In this document: positions 48,962-60,446 of the stretch, one piece after another
Layout: the number at the start of each line of letters is the position of its first letter
How positions within the stretch are numbered: position 1 is the first letter of the stretch
From: Lomentospora prolificans
Lineage: Eukaryota; Ascomycota; Sordariomycetes; Microascales; Microascaceae
Assembly (NCBI GenBank): GCA_029532625.1
Contig: JARFXM010000011.1
Coordinates: 1,116,001 to 1,180,000, forward strand
Length of the DNA: 64,000 bases
Direction: 5' to 3'
Translations under genes and position numbers: made by a program
Notes under the pieces: generated by a model
Told to the model about the DNA's origin: nothing
The model's database searches: none
Seen by the model: only the letters and a program-made list of their open reading frames with translations

Positions 48962-49129
48962 TTACTCGGGCGGAGCGTCGGTCGTGATGATGGGCTTCAG
49001 GGTCTCCTTTTTCCTCTTCTTCGCCATCGCCGCCGCTGTCGCGTTGGTCGAGCTTCCGTTAGAAGCACCCGGGCCTAAAGGCGACGGTTTATGGACCGCG
49101 CTTGGGTTCTCGTGTTGCGTGCCGTTCAT
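48962..49129 (-). CDS. Candidate 55-residue basic protein, or first exon of an unrecognised gene
   Basis: A minus-strand frame opens at ATG 49129 with MNGTQHENPSAVHKPSPLG, has a Gly/Ser/Asn/Thr/Ala-rich stretch, a basic cluster MAKKRKKETLKP (possible nuclear signal), and ends ITTDAPPE with TAA. The stop codon overlaps a perfect donor: GA|GTAAGT at 48965-48960. If spliced there, the first good acceptor (TTTCAG, 48896) would continue the frame for about 55 codons before a stop. So this is either a complete small protein or a longer spliced one. Composition (compact Pro/Ser/Lys pattern, one clear basic cluster) looks more coding-like than the surrounding DNA, but I cannot name a family and no second feature proves translation. 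Confidence 0.4.
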   Translation of the reverse strand: MNGTQHENPSAVHKPSPLGPGASNGSSTNATAAAMAKKRKKETLKPIITTDAPPE

Positions 49130-51848
49130 AGCGGCGTTATGATTTGTGGCTGAAGGATCTGATGGGCGCGTAGCTTCACTTTGTCAGATTGTCGCTTCGA
49201 TTCTCCTCCCAGGAAACGCCGATAACTATAGTAGGAAATGAGCCACGTCGGTTTCCGAAACAGGCTTGCTAGAGGATATTAGCGGTAAACAGATGTGCTG
49301 GTGTCTAGACTCGAGACTGGCTGCCGACCGTGGGAAGTCGAGAAAGCTTTCGGGGTTTCCTTATCGGTTGCGCGATGCAAAGTGTGAGACTGGAGTCGGC
49401 GCTAATAAGCGGATTTGACACGTGCAGGTTTGTTTAGTTTCAACCAGGCTTGTATCGGAAATTGAGCAGGCGCAAAGGAGGTCAGCGAGGGGCGCGAAAA
49501 TCAAGACCTCGCAATTCTCTACTCCAGGGGGGGGACGAGATGAAATGAAAGGAGAGAAAGGAAAAAGGCGGCGTCCGCATACCACGCTGCCGATGGCTGT
49601 CAGGTTCGAAGTGAGAGAAAAGTCGTATGTATGCTCTGATACTCGGCTGTTGATCTGGGCCTGGGCCGTCAGTGACGGAGCTGATGCTGGCTTGTCATCG
49701 AAAATGTAAATACTTCGGGGGAGCAATTATGCTAAAGGGGTTGGTAAGAAAGAGCTTTAAAAGGCCCAAAGGTAGTAGGATGGAGCACAGGAAACTTGAA
49801 ACAGTGCAAATCCTGAACGATGGCAGAGGACAAAGAGAAGGGTCCGCTCGAGAAGCAGCCTGCACTGAAGGTTGAACTAAGGTCGATCACAGATTGGGGA
49901 AGGAGAAAAATTGCGCGCGGCGGGGTGAGAGGGGGCAGTGAAGCAGGCGCTAGAGAGGTTTCCCGAGGTGGCTCTGAAGTAATTACCATCAACTCTCGAA
50001 AATGTGGTCCATGTCCTTGTTGAGATGCGAGCAACTGCAAGCGCAAATGGGGAGCAAGTGGGACTTGGGGGCGGCTGAGGGCTCCTTCCACGTTTATCTT
50101 ACACCTAAAAGGTGGGGTGCGACTGAGTCAAGTGCGCCAGGCCATGTCCTTTCTAATACAAGTAAATCAAGGCCAGAACAAAAGACGAGATGCCATCAGT
50201 TTTTGCGTGCATACGAGTAGAAATCAATCACGCCCATCCCAAACGCAGAGTCCAAGCTCGAGGGCGAATCCCTGTGTATGTGGAAATTACATATCGCCAG
50301 GCGGAGCACTCACCAGCCAGGCAATAGAACCCGCCAAGTCCATAGATCTGTCGACCCGAGATCCAACACAAGGACCTGACATCTTCGGACCGGCCCCTTA
50401 GTACGGGTCTGGGCTGAGATTCAATTTCCCGGATAGGACTCATGCAAGACAGCAAGGATCATGGAGCAAAGACGTCATGGTCGTGAAACATCTCGCCCAA
50501 CATCGCGGGAGTCTGAGCTTGGCCTCCCTTCTTTAGAAGGACGTATTCCCGGCTCTCAACCAAAGTCATGAAGCTACTGGAGCCAGTGAACAAGGCCTGA
50601 GATACATTTTTTTTTCTGGTGCCTCGTCTGCATTGTAAAATGCCTTGCCACGAGCCACACAATTCGACTCTCATGCACAGAAGCCAAGACGGGGAGATCG
50701 AATGGGCAAACCTGGCTCGAGCAATCCCTGTTCGCTCTGGGCGGTTTGGCAGTTATTACACTACGAACGGACCAAGGACACAGCTCCAAGATGTAACATC
50801 TACATCTACCAACCAATCGAGCGCCACCAGAATAATGTCGCAGACACCAAGACTCATCAATCGAGATCAATTACTTGATCGACCACGCACAGCAAGACCT
50901 CTTTGTAACGAGAGGTCAGAAACAGCACGCGCCAGGGCAGAAAAGATTGGCGCAACCGGATGTTGGCTCTTTTGATTGTGGTTTTCACACTGCGGAGGAG
51001 AGCTCTCGCTGGCAACATGAGAAGTAGCTTCCAGTGCCCGCCCAGCCGTGGCTGAAATGCACAGCCCGGAATATTCAGGCACATTATATCACTTCCGGCA
51101 ATTTTCGTAGGCGTATTCCCTGAGCAGCTGGCATAGCAGAGATTTGGTGACGATATGTACTGGAACGAGGGGCTGAAGTCTCCGCTGGACAGCGCAAACC
51201 ATAGACGAAATAAACCCCTGGAGCATCTGAACAATAAACGCCACCGCCGTCTGCTACCACTATGACGCCATAGTCTCCCGACAAATTTCCCTGGCCACCG
51301 CCCCCACCTTGCCTCTTCCACCTGCCAACCATTTTACCACGCGCTTGGCCTCACATGCTGGCTATGCCTCCCCATCGAGCCCTCATGCGCGCGCTAGTAA
51401 CCACTTCTTTGTTAAAGTATTCCAGTGAGCTTTCATGTCCCTGGGAGAGACGGAACGTCCCCATCCCTCTCCGCCAGCTGCTGATCTTAGATGCCTCTGT
51501 GTATGGTGGCCTTGGCTATCAAGATCCTAATATGGTAAGGGCTGAAGATGGTAATTGATCAATCTGTAATCTGGCCTATCTAGGGTCTCGCATAACTCGA
51601 TTTGGCCAGTGATGCCCGCGGCTTGTGCATCAACTCCGGTAAATAACATATGATTGTGTACACATATCAGATATTATATGCAAAACAAGAACTCACTTTG
51701 AAGTTATTACAATACAAAATAGATCTCATAGCTAATATCTGGGCCCTAAGTGAATGTGGCTAAACAAAGGAAACGAAAAGCCATTTGCGTAAAAGTCTAT
51801 TAACAGGTAATCAGAGATGCCAAATCTCGCTGAGATTGGCAGCGCAGG
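49130..51848. other. Intergenic region, 2.7 kb; no gene seen
   Basis: Non-coding between the small candidate frame and the 3' end of the Lunapark gene. Only short, compositionally random frames on both strands. Confidence 0.55.
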
Positions 51849-53161
51849 TCATTTCTTCCCCTTCCGCCGCCTAGCTCCGCCTGACCTGGTGTCTTCAGCA
51901 TCCGCGGCCATGAACTCCGCCGCGTCTTTTGTAGTAGACGACGCCTGAGTTTCGTCATCAACCTCCCTAATGTCGGCGGGATCGTCTGAATCCCCTTCCT
52001 CATCACTTTTGCCGACTGGTGTCTTGGCTACATCTTTGGCCTTCCTCGCCTCCAACACCTCACGGACAAGCTTCTTTCCCTCGTCTATCTCTCCATTCAT
52101 CGCGCCGCAGCCCATGCACTTCCACATGCCCATATCACTTAGTCGTTTCGTACCGGGTGGTGCCTGTCCGTTCACGAGCCGACATCTTTGACAGATAAGC
52201 ACAATGCGATTCTTAGCCGCCATTTCATCCTCACCCAGCAGGAGGTCCAGGACGCGATCGTACCAGTTAGATCCACCTCCTGGGGTTTCGTATTGGCCAC
52301 TCGACTGTACGGAAAGCGCGGATGGAGGGGGTGGAGGCGACTGGCTGAACGCATTGGGTGCAAACTCTTCGGTTATGGGCGGAGTGCCTGTTGAAGGCGC
52401 AGGAAGCAAGGTATCGGGGTTTTGGGGACCAGGGGGCGGAGCCGCGGGGAGGCGCCGTTGAATGTTCGCTGTGGGAGGTGGTGGTAGCCCCGTCCGACCA
52501 GGTGTACCGACGTTGGAGTGACCGCCCATGCTATGCCGCCCTTTCCTCCCGTGGCCCGTCTTATTAGCCTCGTCCTCGCTTTCGGAGTCTTTATGTGATT
52601 TAGGCCTAGATTCGCCTCCATATTTCTCAAGTAGCTCCAGTGTCGTGTCATACTTCGTAGCATCCTTTAGTTTCTGGATCGTCTTTGCCCTCTCGGATTG
52701 TTGGTCCTTTAACTTTGCCGATAACGAGTCGATTCGATAAGTATAATAGCCGGCAAGAGTCGTTCGAGTTACGTATATCCTGTAACGGTGAACTTAGTGT
52801 TTGCTAGAAAAGGAACTAGAAGGGGGATAATTCTTACACCACCGGTCCTCCTGAAACGGCAGTCCATTCGTAAGGGCCCATTTTATTTGACCCAACTACG
52901 AGAATAATGACGATGGTGTAGACGAGGTATGCGAAGGATAGATAGAGGGTCCATAGTACTCGGATCCTCCGCGATCGAGCCCGGAGTGCATCGAGGCGAG
53001 CTTGAGTATCGGTAATTTTTGCAGAAAGGGCCGAGAGCGTCTTCTCGAAAGAGGCGGGCGAGGAGTCATCGCTCTAAGATATAAAGTTAGCTGATCGTAG
53101 GAACTCGTAGTTTTGGAAATATCTGCCCTTGATTTACCCTCCAAGGCCAGAACGACACCAT
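51849..53161 (-). CDS. lnp1: Lunapark (Lnp1), ER three-way-junction protein
   Basis: Three exons on the minus strand: a 24-nt first coding exon 53161-53138 (MVSFWPWR), then 53073-52838 and 52779-51849; introns 64 and 58 nt; 396 residues. The N-terminus and its intron position look typical for fungal Lunapark. An N-terminal coiled-coil-like segment (FEKTLSALSAKITDTQARLDALRA, about 17-40) leads into membrane helix 1 (about 47-69) and, after a short lumenal loop, helix 2 (about 80-101). A second coiled coil follows (RIDSLSAKLKDQQSERAKTI). After a Pro-rich linker comes the C-terminal zinc ribbon with C283, C286, C308 and C311 (ICQRC ... WKCMGCGAMNGE), then an acidic tail ending in a basic RRRKGKK. 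Lunapark stabilises tubular ER junctions together with atlastin/Sey1-type GTPases and reticulons. Divergent from the golgin gene. Confidence 0.95.
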
Positions 53162-53999
53162 GGCGGTGGTGCTTAGGTGAAGGTGGAAGTTTCAACCAAC
53201 CGCCATCTGGCCACGAGACCAAATTAATGACTCTCCGAGCTCGCCGCAAATAGTCGAAAAGGCTATTCTGCCTACACTGAAATGAGTCTATTCTACAAAT
53301 AGTATATAAAATGTCGAAGGCCTAAGCGCCGGTGGCCATCCTTATTAATTGAGGTCAAAGAATGCAGGCAACAGCTCGTGATAAGAACTTCCCTTCAAGC
53401 TGAAAGGTACATCGCAATTATACTTTGGAAGAAGCTGAAGGTATGCAAGGGCGAGTGGTTCCGAGGTTCTGCCGGTTCTATGTCAAAGCTCTCTTTCAAT
53501 TGCCAAGATCAGAGCTGGGCGAGGTTTGAGGTGCTGAAACCTGGTCTGTGCCCAGAAGCACAACAGAGACAACAGAACGTGGCCTGTGGTAACAATAGGG
53601 GATGCAGGACTGGGCTATGAAGTACATGTAATCACAAGGCTGTGTCCCAGCTATACCTCCATTGTGGCTCCATTCTCAACTCCCTCCCAAAAGCTTTTTT
53701 ATATTCTCGTTTCTAAGCTCCATGGCCTTGTTTTTCTAGGGAACGCGGCAGATTTTATATTCAACTCTCACTTCATAGTTTTCCTAGTAAAGCTTTACAA
53801 GGAAACTTACCACCGACACCAGGCTGGGCTCTCACAACCCCAATCCACAACATTTAGCAGTTGGCAGAGCAGCTAAGAGATGCCCTCCACGCTATCAATC
53901 CACGAATTGCAGCGTTCCTTCCTGAGTTTGTGTACTGTATAAATTAATATTGAGGGATCACCTGGCTTTTCCCTTCTTGTTTGATAATATATCTTCACA
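53162..53999. promoter_or_regulatory. Shared promoter region of lnp1 and the GRIP golgin gene
   Basis: An 838-nt spacer between the start codons of a divergent pair. The short frames inside are unsupported. Common control of an ER-shaping gene and a Golgi-tether gene is an inference from the head-to-head layout only; no recognised binding site is called. Confidence 0.5.
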
Positions 54000-56900
54000 A
54001 TGTTCCAGGTTTGTCCTACTTTCAGTACTCGCGTTAACCGACTTTCTCCAGCCAGCAAGTCTAACCCGCCGCTCATGTCTAGTCCCTTCAGCGCATAAAG
54101 GGCGCTATCGATCGCACAATTGCTGAGGAACAGGCTCGGTCAAAGGAGGGCACGTCATCGACCCCTTCCCGCCAATCGAGCACCTCCTCACGAGGAGGGA
54201 AAAACGAATCGCCATCAAGGCGCCCTCGTCCAAAGCAGAGGCCAAGCCAGGATACCTCTAAATCGTCTGGAGAAGCCGCTACAAACCCGGATCCGGCCGT
54301 CTTCGAAGCCGCCTTTGCCCTCGACGACAGTGAAGATCCCAGCCGCGCCGGAACCCCGAAACCTCCCAACGAAAAAGATGAAAATGTGAAGGCAAGCGGA
54401 AGCACTGTGGCGGACGAGAAGCCGTCCGAAAATGGCGCCCCAACCCCCGATGGAGTCCAGAAAACCGGCGCCGAGCCTGTCGAGCAAGACAAGGCTGATA
54501 CACCAGCTCCCCCTGTAGAGCTCCCTATGGAGGTGAGAGTGAAGCTCCGAAAATTCGAGCGACTCGAGTCAACCTATACCGGTTAGTAGGCCTCAAGCCT
54601 CACGTGCTTCCCACCCGCACCTCTAAGATTCCTTGGTTAACATGTCCCTAGAACTCTTGCGCTCCTACCGAATCGCACACAGTCGCGCGAAGGCGGTCGA
54701 GCCCTTCGAGCGCGCTCTCAAAGAAAACACTCCTCTAACGTCCATATCTGACCCAAACGCCCTTGTCGAGTACTTAAGCCAACTTAATCTCAAGGGCGAC
54801 ATGGTTATGGACGAACTCAAGCGAGTGTCCGCAGAAAAGGACGAGCTGAAAAAGCTGTGCAACACCAAGGATTCTGAATTGGACAAGCTAAAGGTCGAGC
54901 TAGCTGAAGCCAAATCCCAAGTTTCGTCTTCGACGCCGGAAGCGAAAGAACGCCATAGCTCTGAAGGTGACCATGCACAAACCTCCGCTGAGAAGGTTTT
55001 AAGTGGCGATGAGCAGGAGCGGAAGGGTTCCGAGGAGCTCTTCTCCTTTGACAGCGAAGTCCAAGATGACTCTGCGGCCCAAACTCATGAGATGGAGATT
55101 TTGAAGGCTGAACTCGAATCACTACGTTCTGAGCTTTCGATAGCTAAGGAAACCAGCGTTGATCTCACCGAGAAGCTGGAGAAGGCGTCAACGGAGTTAA
55201 GCCGCTCAAGGGATCATAGCGCTGTAAAGAAATCGCTGGAGGCTCAGCTCGAAGCGCGAAACACCGAAATCGCATCGCTTACCGAGAGGCTACACAAGTC
55301 CCAGTCTCAGCTTAGGGATCTCGAGAGCAAGGTGGAGAACGAGAAGACGGCGCAGTCGTCAGTAGCAAAGGACCTCAAGACGAAGCTTGCAGCGGCAGAC
55401 TCTCGATCAAAAGAACTCGAGTCGGAAGTACATAAACTCGCCGCCGTCAAAACCACTCTAGAGGGCAAAATATCTAGTCTTAACACGAAGATCGATAGCC
55501 TCCAGGACTCCAAGGTGGAAGACGAGAAGAGAATCGAAGGGCTGGATAGGAAACTAAAGGAAGCCGCGTCTGCGGCTGCTACCACCGTGCCCAGTGCTTC
55601 CGCAGCCACGGCAGCTACCCCCAGCGCAACATCAACCTCATCCAAGAAAAAAAACAAGAAGAAGAAGAAGGGTGGGGCGGCGGCCACTATCGCCCCTGTT
55701 GATACCGAGGCTGCGAGCACGTCAGAGCTCGCGCCACCTTCACCAGCGGAGTCCACCAATGCTGAAGCACTTGAGGCCGAGATTACCCGCCTCAAGGATC
55801 ACATCTCACAGAAAGATGAGCTGATTGAAAAGTTGTCAAAGAAGAGAAAAACCGAAGAGGAGCTTAGAGAAGAAGTCGAGTCGATGCAAGAGAATCTCCT
55901 TCTCATAGGTCAGGAGCATGTTGAAGCAAAGGAAAAGATCAAAGCTCTCGAGGCGGAAAAGGCAGAGCTCCTCGCCAAGATCGCGGAGCTTGAGAAGGAA
56001 GCTGAGGGCGCCAAGTCTAACTCCAAAGCTCAGGCGGAGCTGGACGAACTTCAGCAGGAGTATGAAGAGCTCAAGCTTAAGACAATCACCCTCAATACCG
56101 ATCTCGCGGCTGCGCAGGAGCTTGCTCAGAGTCGGTTCAAGGATCTAACCGAGCTCCGGGGAATCCTCCAGAAAGCTCAACCCGAACTCAAGTCGCTTAG
56201 ACAAGAGGCTGCGGCTTTAAAGACAACCAAAGAGGAGTTGGCGAAGAAGAATGCGGAAATACGCGCGCTGGAGAAGAAAGAGAAGGAAATCAGAATGGAT
56301 CTCAACCGTGCGCAGCGCCTCGCTTCGGACCGAGAGGCGGAGATCAAGACCCTAAACGAAAAAGTATCCACCGAGACGAACAATAGGCTCCGGCTTGAGG
56401 ACGCGAACCGAGTAGCCGGTCGAGACCTTCGACGGTCCGAAGCTGAGAAGATTGAGATCAGCGCAAGAGAAGAGAAGGCGATGCGGGAGCTCAAGCAGCT
56501 ACGCGAGCTACAACCCAAGATGCGCGAGCTTCAGGAGCAGGTTGAGAAACTCGAGCAGGCCAAGAAGCTTATCAAGGAAGAGGCGGATCTCAAGGCGCAG
56601 CAGTACACGAGCGCACAGGGTCTCCTGGATAGCATGAGGGACCAGACTACGGAGCTAACATTGCAGCTGCGCGAGGCGCGCGCACAGGCCGAATCGCTCG
56701 ATGAAGAACTCGTTGAAGTCCAGCGCATGCTGGGCGAGAGAACGCGCGAGGGTGAGACAATGAGGCGCCTACTCGCTGACGTAGATGAACGGGCCGACAG
56801 CAAACTGAGGGACATGCGCTCGCGCATGGAAGCTGCCGTGGAGGAGCGTGATCGTATGGAGGAAGAGTCGAGTGCGCTAGCAAGACGCAAGACGCGCGAG

Positions 56901-57529
56901 ACAGAAGAGCTACGACAGAAGATCCGCGATCTCGAACGAGAAGTCAAGTCGCTCTCACACGAAAAGGACGAGCTGGAGCACCGAGAGCGGGAATGGAAGA
57001 GGCGGCGCGATGAACTCGAAAGCGTCGAGCAGAGGGCTGATGCCGAAGTCGCCGAGGCACGCTCGGCGGTCTCAGACCTGAAGACGGCGCTTGACGCATC
57101 GGAGAGGCAGGTCAGCGAGGCAGAGAAACAGAAGTCGGAGCTGCGGAAGCTACTCGAGGAGGTGCGGCAGAAGCACGATCGCCTCGCGCGGGATCTCAAG
57201 ATGGCGCAAACCAAGATGTCGGGTAGCGGTGCGGGTGGACGCGCCTCAATCGATTCTATGCGATCGACGGCGTCGGGTGCAAATCCGGCGCCGGGTACGG
57301 CTGATGTCATGTACCTAAAGACAATCCTACTTCAGTTCCTCGAGCAAAAGGACAACAGACTGAGAGCACAGCTAGTTCCAGTGCTTGGCAAGCTGCTTCG
57401 ATTCGACCAGTAAGTCGCACCGGGCAGAACTAAACATCCTTTCCTTGTTCGATCTATCATGGCTAATGGTTCTATTGCTACAGAGCGGACGAGAAGAAGT
57501 GGCTAAGTGTAGTGCAGAGAATGGGTTAA
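54000..57529 (+). CDS. imh1: GRIP-domain golgin, Imh1 type
   Basis: Four exons: a 9-nt first coding exon 54000-54008 (Met-Phe-Gln), then 54092-54581, 54652-57409 and 57484-57529; introns 83, 70 and 74 nt; 1100 residues. The joined start reads MFQRIKGAIDRTIAEEQARS, an amphipathic, basic opening that makes sense only if the tiny exon is used. Residues about 25-160 are disordered and Ser/Pro-rich. A long coiled coil runs from about 170 to 1010, dense in Glu, Lys and Leu heptads, broken by an Ala/Thr-rich stretch with a poly-Lys patch (KKKNKKKKK). The C-terminal GRIP domain covers about 1050-1097 (MYLKTILLQFLEQKD, LVPVLGKLLRF, ADEKKWLSVV) with the invariant tyrosine Y1051 that binds the Arl1 GTPase. 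Imh1-type golgins tether vesicles at the trans-Golgi. The last exon supplies only 15 residues plus the stop. Confidence 0.93.
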
Positions 57530-60446
57530 AAGGAAGCGGAAGTTGGTCGCAATACGCGGGCCTTAACGAGGTCTACGCCTATGCATTTTGGATTTCATGA
57601 GAGTTGGATCATGCTTTGGTAGGGTTAAAGTGGGCGAGGTGTACCGACGGCCGATATGCCCAAGAGAAAATGTACGAGTAGACATCACAATTCATCTGTT
57701 TATGACTTTATGTTTTCTCTCAAAGTTGGTTCCTTGTTTGCATCAGCAGGACTAGTAGTGGTAAGGCGGTAGCCTCATTATATGTCTTCATTTTCAAATC
57801 ACGGGCGCGGAGCATTAGCCACGCAGTGATACAAGCGGATTGTTCACTCTCCCACAGGTCACCGTCCCCCACATTCTTCGTCTATTTTTTTTTTTTTTTT
57901 TTTTTTTTTGGGGTCTTCATTTGCCTCGTCTTATTCTACCTCTTAAGTCGGGTCAAGTTTCCCATGAATCTCCAAAAATGGGTAGACTTGCCTTGGCCGC
58001 GGTAGCGATGACATCACGGGGCGAAGGACCGATCCCGCCGGAGTGGATAAGGGGAAATCGGCGGCATCAACTGGGAAAATCCGGGGGATACCTGGCAGGC
58101 TGGCATGGCTCTGACCCTCTCGGCTGGCATGCACCGTGGCCGCTCGCTGGCTCAATGGAGCGTCAGTTTCTCTCCTATTCCCGATACCTTCAAATAGACC
58201 TCAGTACAAAACCTACAAGTACCAGTACAGTACAGACGCAGGTACCGACCGAAAAGTAACGCCCTCGCTAGGTGGGGCCCTTCTTCCCTCTTCCCCAAAT
58301 TCCAATTCTCCCTCCTCTTTACGACAGGCATGCAAAAGAACGCCATCGAAGCGATGCGAAGAATGGAGAATTCGAGAGGCGAATTTAGAAATACTGGCCA
58401 CTTTTTCGACTCGGTACTTTTGTTTCGTGCCTCCGCTTGACTTGAAATCCGGTCGAGACCAGCTCGAGTAGGCAGGTACCCCGGAATGTCACAATATGTG
58501 TCTCGACGCCAGCCTGGCTTAGGTTGCCAACAAAAAGAAAGGCCAGGCCCCCCGTCGGCCCGCCCGCCACTAATGCACCCCGATAACGCTTCCTTATCGC
58601 ACCACGCTGGCCCATTCCGTTCCTCTTCTTTTCTCTTTCCCTCCCCTCCATTTTTGCGAATCATGACCTCACCACGAGCTAATCGAGCTGCTTCCAAGCT
58701 CCGTGGATACGACTCGGCCCGTGCGTAGGACCCTGTAAGGCGGAAACAAAGTTGTGCCCCCCCAAAAGCTTCTATTGCCCTGAAGATCTCCAAAGAGGGC
58801 AAGGATATGTGGCATTCTTTCCCGACCAAGGGAATTTTTTTTTTCTTTGTTTTGCTGGCCACCTGGGCGGATATTGACCATTGGCCACGGGCGGCCATGA
58901 AGGCTCGGATAGGCGTCACGAGTTGCTATGATGCTAACTTAGCACGCAGTCATGTAAGGGAGGGTGTGCCCATACCATCACACAACCACGAACAGAGTAA
59001 TTTATCCCACACGCGAAACACGTTGGACGGGTTTTACAGCCCCTAAGTCATAGCCCTCGCATAGCACACCCTGCTATAGCCCCAATGAGCCACTTAAATG
59101 GAGAAATGCAGGACAAAAGAAGACGCGACCCGCGCCGAGCTAGGGTATTGGGAGCGTGTAGCAATTTACTAGAAACACAATAAAGAAACATTCGTTGGAA
59201 GCTACGATGATTACATAGGACATGGTCGGTTTACTTGTAGAAGCGAGGGATGTAGATATGACATTAATCATGACTAGATAGCGGACGCCGCACCTCTTGC
59301 ACCAAGTGTTATCGCTAAATGTTGCCAGGTTCTCAATACATGTTGAACCCCCTAGAAAGGAAAGGGAAAGAGACCGTTGCTAGCTAGAAGTTGGATGGAC
59401 CCGCGCTGCAGAACCTCTCCAAACATTCCAGTCATTGAATGAGGTGCGAGGTGAATAAAGGGAAAACACCGTCCGTGTTGTTGCAAAGCCAAAACAGCAA
59501 CCCAGGGATATACCATAAACATCAAAAAACAATAACACCGCCCAGCATGCAGTAACCCTCAAGACGCAGCCCCCGTCAATTTGGGAATTCCCTGGCCCTT
59601 CCATATGAAACAAGCCAACTGCCAGCGTCATCTCAGATCTGTAAGCAACTTGGGGTAAAGGGCAAAGGCAACATATCCAAGGTCGTCTTCACGGCAGGAC
59701 AGACACGAGTCCGAAACAGCCACTGCCTCTACCCAACCCCATTCCGTAGGGGATAGCGGAGCGCTCCCCGTTTGCCTCTGGCAAGGAGCAAAGACACATC
59801 CCTATCCCTCAGCTACTCAAAGTTGAGAGCACCATAAAAGTTTGGCCATGCCAAAAGAAACCAAAACGAAAATGAAAAAAAGCAGGAGAAAAAAAGCTGA
59901 ACATTCCAAACTGTGCTCCGGGTATCATTGTGTTGTGTCTGATAAACAAACTGATGAGAACGAATAAGGAACCCACTTTCATTAGAAAGACGGGCGATTG
60001 AGGTTGAGAATGAAGAGATAAAAGGAAGAAAAGGAAAGGAGTCAAAAAAAAAAAAAAAGAACTTCCGTGATGTGACGTATTCCCAAGAATGCATTCCATG
60101 TATGAAAGTGAATATGACCAAACCCATGACAAAGGAGATGAATGTCGGGAAGCCGAGTGGAATACCCCAAGACAATTAAGGGCAGAGTCCGATTGCAAAC
60201 TCTAATATAGAGACTGGTTCTTGCAAAGAGGAACATGTGTGTGATGTGATGCTGGAATTGAATGATGAAAAAGCCAATGCAGAAGTTAGAGAAACTGAGG
60301 CAAAAGTGGAGAAAGTGAGGAGTGGAGAAGAACCAAGCAACGGTGGGCGGCGTAATAGGCCAAGCTTGCAATCTGCGGCCGATCATTGAAGACAATGGGC
60401 ATCTTTGATCACCTGCAACAATTTCCGGATCCTAGCATCAATCCAT
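57530..60446. other. Convergent 3' spacer, 2.9 kb; no gene seen
   Basis: Separates the 3' ends of the golgin gene (+) and the SWIRM gene (-). It contains a T25 run (57885-57909), a cluster of GTAC motifs near 58217-58244 and a 14-nt A run near 60045-60058. Frames of up to 255 codons here (58152-58919, minus) are of random composition. Confidence 0.55.
57885..57909 (+). repeat. Poly(T) tract, 25 nt
   Basis: Twenty-five consecutive T residues about 360 nt beyond the golgin stop codon. Seen on the minus strand this is a poly(A) tract. Confidence 0.9.

Noticed and set aside
55307..57310. Long serine-rich minus-strand frames of 162 and 259 codons
   Set aside because: They are antisense to the golgin coiled coil; Glu/Leu/Lys-rich codons read as Ser/Leu/Phe on the opposite strand.
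58152..58919. A 255-codon minus-strand frame
   Set aside because: Composition is unlike a folded or typical disordered protein, and it lies in the 3' spacer of two convergent genes with no domain match I recognise.
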